Shown piece after piece: positions 61,385 through 64,000 of a stretch of DNA of 64,000 bases. Positions within the stretch are counted from its first letter, which is position 1. Each line of letters begins with the position of its first letter. Source of the stretch: Marinobacterium iners (lineage in GTDB: Bacteria; Pseudomonadota; Gammaproteobacteria; Pseudomonadales; Balneatricaceae). The stretch spans positions 744,001-808,000 of the forward strand of contig NZ_CP022297.1 of the NCBI RefSeq assembly GCF_017310015.1, written 5' to 3'. The notes under the pieces are model-generated. The model was not told where the DNA came from. It saw only the letters and a program-made list of their open reading frames with translations, and searched no databases. Both the position numbers and the translations under genes were made by a program.

Positions 61385-61912
61385 ATGGCAGCTCAAGGAA
61401 GAGAACTCGCAACAGCCAGGCTGAACGATCAGCGGCTTGATGATCTGCGCCAGTGGGTTGAACTGGATCAGCAACAAAAGGCACTTACCGAACGTCTACA
61501 CACCCGAAGCATACCCGGCCATGAAGCCAGTCAGCAACTGGAAATCCTGTGGCATGAGAAGGCTCTGATTGCAGATCGGCTGCTGTCGGTGCTGGCACCT
61601 CAATGGGTCGGTGATGATGGTGACGTGTACCTGCCGTTACCCTCTCACGTTGCCATACCAAAGGCCAAGCCTGCGGATCACTCCGAGTTGCCCCCGGCAG
61701 TCTGTTACCTGAAGGCCCAGACTGAGCCTGAGCGGCTGGATGATGGTTCACCCTGTCAGCAGTGCGGTACTGTTGATGAGGACAAGCCCCGGCAATGGGT
61801 ACACAACCAGCTTACCGGCCACCAATACCTATGCCCGTCCTGTGAAGCCAGTCAGCCAGACATTAACCAGCCCGGCGTACTTGAACGGTTCCTGAAGCGA
61901 TTGCATCTGTAG
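61385..61912 (+). CDS. Unknown protein with a four-cysteine zinc-ribbon-like motif
   Basis: 175 residues, with AGGGAGG before the ATG. The first 70 residues are Gln/Leu-rich and helical, probably a coiled coil (LRQWVELDQQQKALTERL). Around 125-155 two CxxC pairs 26 residues apart (CQQCG and CPSC) look like a metal knuckle. I do not recognise the family. It is the first gene after the tRNA terminator and opens a stretch with no housekeeping genes, consistent with acquired DNA. Confidence 0.6.
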   Translation: MAAQGRELATARLNDQRLDDLRQWVELDQQQKALTERLHTRSIPGHEASQQLEILWHEKALIADRLLSVLAPQWVGDDGDVYLPLPSHVAIPKAKPADHSELPPAVCYLKAQTEPERLDDGSPCQQCGTVDEDKPRQWVHNQLTGHQYLCPSCEASQPDINQPGVLERFLKRLHL

Positions 61913-61927
61913 CGGCCTGATCGCCTT

Positions 61928-62341
61928 GCGTGTAGGGGTGTTGCGTTTGCCTGCAACGGCGTTGCGTAGTCATCCCTTGCCTGCTGCTGGTGACTTTCTG
62001 TCACTACCTGCTGTTTACCAGTGGGTCGGAAATATATCCGAGCATGGTAGCCCGTGCGCCTGGGGGTGTTTCCTTTGCTGGCAACAGTGTTTCCTTCACG
62101 CGCATAGGGCTGTTAACTCCGGTGTTAACTTCAACTGTTAACGCTGCGGTGCGCACCTGAATGCGTACCAATTTTGTGCGCACTTCCCTGCGTACCTTCG
62201 TGCGTACCTTGCCCGATTGGTTTGCACTCTACTGCGAACCAGAAGCCGCGAACTTCAATGCGAACCTAGCTCACAGTGCTGGCCGGTACGAACTCCAACT
62301 CGTACGAAACTTGTTCGAACTTCTGTTCGTACTTTGATACT
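61928..62341. repeat. Ladder of drifting short repeats (about 12-nt step) after tRNA-Pro
   Basis: The 670-bp gap from 61913 to 62583 has no convincing gene. Its first 410 bp are successive small repeats: GTTGCGT twice around GCAAC (61940-61968), GGTGAC/GTCAC, GTGTTTCCTT twice (62066, 62087), GTTAAC three times (62112, 62124, 62137), GCGCAC/GCGTACC five times (62149-62208), GCGAAC three times (62233-62266), then TACGAACT, TTCGAACT and TTCGTACT to 62333. From 62112 on nearly every unit ends in AC plus a pyrimidine, spaced about 12-15 nt, and neighbours resemble each other more than distant units. Confidence 0.8.
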
Positions 62342-62583
62342 TATTGCTTTCGTTGGGGCCCTTGGGTATGTGCTTTTCGATGGCGCAGTCTGTGTTTTGA
62401 TGGAGTTATATCTGCCTTGTCAGTACCAACCCACATTAGCCGTTAGGAAGCAACCAATGCACGCGATCAGGTGTGCGATAAAATCTATCTGAGGCCAGCT
62501 TTTTGCCCCATTTACACAGTAAGTCTTGTCATTTTCTGATATAAACGGATAGACATCGAGCAGATATCAAAGGAGTGATCACC

Positions 62584-62991
62584 ATGAAGAAAGCCTGGGT
62601 CGCTGCAGTGCTTTTTATCAGTGCAGCAGGGCCTGTGTATTCAAACGATGCGCAGGTCGAGGAATATGCACGAATGGCTGCAGCGGGCGCAAATGAATTT
62701 TTCAAGAAATCGCCACCTAGCGACGGTGTAACTGTTTCAAGTCGCGCTTACTCAGCTGGAAAAGCAGTTGTGTACGAAAACGTGCTTGCTATTAGGTCAA
62801 ACGTAACGGATGCAGAGCTCGCTATATGGCGTTCAGGCACTCGTAGCGAAGTTGTTCCAGCTACTTGTTCAATGCTAAAGCGAGATCCTTTCTTTAAAAA
62901 AGGCCTGTACTTCCGCTACATCTACTTAAGTCGACGCGGCGAAGTTCTTGATGACTTCGTGGTCAATAGGCCTGCGTGCAGCGGCTTATAA
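62584..62991 (+). CDS. Small secreted protein of unknown function
   Basis: 135 residues from ATG 62584, 8 nt after AAGGAG; an in-frame GTG at 62575 is part of that ribosome site. A classic signal peptide (MKKAWVAAVLFISAAGPVYS, cleavage near residue 20) predicts export. The mature part has two cysteines (near 97 and 132) that could form a disulfide. No family is recognised. It stands alone in the AT-rich right-hand region. Confidence 0.65.
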   Translation: MKKAWVAAVLFISAAGPVYSNDAQVEEYARMAAAGANEFFKKSPPSDGVTVSSRAYSAGKAVVYENVLAIRSNVTDAELAIWRSGTRSEVVPATCSMLKRDPFFKKGLYFRYIYLSRRGEVLDDFVVNRPACSGL

Positions 62992-63001
62992 TTCCAAAAA
63001 T

Positions 63002-63025
63002 GAACCCGACTCCATGAGCGGGTTC
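63002..63025. terminator. Hairpin after the secreted-protein gene
   Basis: GAACCCG and CGGGTTC form a perfect 7-bp stem with a 10-nt loop, 11 bp after the stop. No T-tract follows, so its strength is uncertain. Confidence 0.5.
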
Positions 63026-63195
63026 CCTGTATGTTCTGAACCACATCAATTTGTAGCTGTGAGCTGCACAGCCGGCGTATCAATTTAGGAAAGTTTCTCC
63101 GCCGATGTATGTCCACCAATTTCATTTATTTAACTGCAAAGATTACTGTTTATATATACTCGGTGCACCCTGAAAAGAGCGCGCCTGATAGCAGT

Positions 63196-63990
63196 TCAGT
63201 TTGCTTCTGCAATTCCTTCTGCTATTCTTCTTATCTCTTGGGCGAAACGAATTCTATCATCGAACTCATACCTGTTTTTTTCTCCAGTTATCACAACCTG
63301 TTTTCCTTTTTCGACTACATCATATCCTACAGATGAAAGCTGTTTCGAAATAAATAAATACAAAATCGTTTGGTTGTTTTCATTAAGTATGCGGCTGTAG
63401 AAAGAATCGTTATACGCCATGATTCTCTTTATTGCATCGATTAAATCAGAAGGTTGAAAAAACTTATCTTCTATTTTTTCAATAATTTCTCTTGGCGAAA
63501 CTTGATCGCCTACAATATTTATATGCTGTTTGAGATATTCTAGAGCGTCATGCCTTTCATCTCTGATAAGGTTAAGTGCAAAGTTTTGTATGTCCTCACT
63601 TTTGCCATAGTGCTTTTCCAGATAAAGACTGAGTATCCTTTTCATCAGCCTTCCATCTTTATCAAGATAGTTTTTTTTACAGGCTACTGCCATATACCTA
63701 TCTGCAAGGTTTCTGGATAACTGATTTAGTCTTTGGTGATATTCACTCATCATTGGGCAGTACTCTGTAAGTACTTCCCACTTTTCTTGGCTTTCAAAAT
63801 TGCTAGTTGTGATTGTTTTTGGAGGGGTTTCTTTTTTAGAGTGTTCAGTCTTTTCATTCTGATTCGTTGATATCGGGTTTTCACTATTAGATTGCTGTAT
63901 TGATTCTTTTTTCTTATAAAAAATAAGGCCTAAAATAAAAGCAATAGGGCTAAAAATAACTAATCCACCAATAAATCTTAAAATGGCCAT
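63196..63990 (-). CDS. Membrane-anchored unknown protein, AT-rich gene
   Basis: 264 residues. One N-terminal membrane helix (about 6-25, followed by YKKK) places the body in the cytoplasm. A polar, low-complexity linker rich in Asn, Ser and Lys (about 30-68) leads to a helical domain with charged helices (RLMKRILSLYLEKHYGKSEDIQNFALNLIRDERHDALEYLKQHI). No catalytic motif is visible. The codons are markedly AT-rich compared with genes before 61 kb, which points to recent transfer. The 200 bp before its 3' end hold only the hairpin at 63002. Confidence 0.65.
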   Translation of the reverse strand: MAILRFIGGLVIFSPIAFILGLIFYKKKESIQQSNSENPISTNQNEKTEHSKKETPPKTITTSNFESQEKWEVLTEYCPMMSEYHQRLNQLSRNLADRYMAVACKKNYLDKDGRLMKRILSLYLEKHYGKSEDIQNFALNLIRDERHDALEYLKQHINIVGDQVSPREIIEKIEDKFFQPSDLIDAIKRIMAYNDSFYSRILNENNQTILYLFISKQLSSVGYDVVEKGKQVVITGEKNRYEFDDRIRFAQEIRRIAEGIAEAN

Positions 63991-64000
63991 TGCAAACTCG

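Noticed and set aside
61164..61424. Plus-strand open frame starting inside tRNA-Pro
   Set aside because: Begins in the tRNA anticodon arm and passes through its terminator; not a plausible gene.
62161..62337. 58-codon frame beginning MRTNFVRTSLRTFVRT
   Set aside because: The apparent RT peptide repeat only reflects the underlying 12-nt DNA ladder; no ribosome site precedes it.
61928..62341. CRISPR array
   Set aside because: Units are far too short and degenerate, spacing is about 12 nt, and no cas gene is present.
62217..62492. 91-codon plus-strand frame across the repeat ladder
   Set aside because: TTG start without a ribosome site; its first half is the repeat ladder and the rest has no recognisable fold.

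Overview
The window is a stretch of gammaproteobacterial chromosome, moderately GC-rich until its last kilobase. Three conserved neighbourhoods point to a marine, Pseudomonas- or Oceanospirillales-like bacterium: argF/argD-grxD-rnt-motY-argG, thrS-infC-rpmI-rplT-pheS-pheT-ihfA-merR with a tRNA-Pro nearby, and chromosomal DnaT-like and lambda-P-like replication genes. The genus is an inference; nothing in the window names it.

Layout. 1-6.6 kb: a LysR regulator (cut by the left edge) divergent from a methylmalonate-semialdehyde dehydrogenase, followed by a TRAP transporter with two paralogous periplasmic binding proteins and both permease subunits. 6.6-12 kb (minus strand): COG0523 GTPase, a small conserved protein, NfsA-like nitroreductase, then an overlapping set of AlkB-like dioxygenase, PRPP-synthetase homologue and AMP-phosphorylase-like enzyme. 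12-16 kb: purU, a CBS protein, the two replication-loader genes and a DUF3549-like gene. 16.3-22.8 kb: an ion-homeostasis block with two cation/proton antiporters, a CBS protein, a PII-like protein, a DUF1538 membrane protein and a potassium channel. 22.8-29.5 kb: YqcC, class II DAHP synthase, a Xre-RES toxin-antitoxin pair, a small membrane ORF with a frame-shifting tandem duplication, a fused SecDF and MetR. 29.6-37.6 kb: arginine genes, glutaredoxin 4, RNase T, MotY and a response-regulator/TPR protein.

37.6-47 kb is the most unusual part. A complete mevalonate pathway for isoprenoid precursors (HMG-CoA reductase, type 2 IPP isomerase, HMG-CoA synthase, two GHMP kinases, diphosphomevalonate decarboxylase) forms one tightly overlapping operon that runs by a one-base overlap into DNA polymerase II. 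A three-hairpin leader ending in an intrinsic terminator lies directly before the first gene. 47-48.3 kb: a DUF1826 gene and a HisI-like cyclohydrolase diverge from a perfect Zur box. 48.4-52.2 kb: the lutABC lactate-oxidation operon diverges from a FadR-type regulator with an obvious operator. 52.3-59.7 kb: the translation operon, in which infC appears to start with ATC. 59.8-61.2 kb: a thiolase and tRNA-Pro(GGG).

After the tRNA terminator the character changes. Genes become unrecognisable, base composition falls to clearly AT-rich near the right edge, and about 400 bp at 61.93-62.34 kb consist almost entirely of drifting short repeats. This looks like the start of a horizontally acquired region that continues past the right edge. 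No integrase, insertion sequence, rRNA or CRISPR array was seen.
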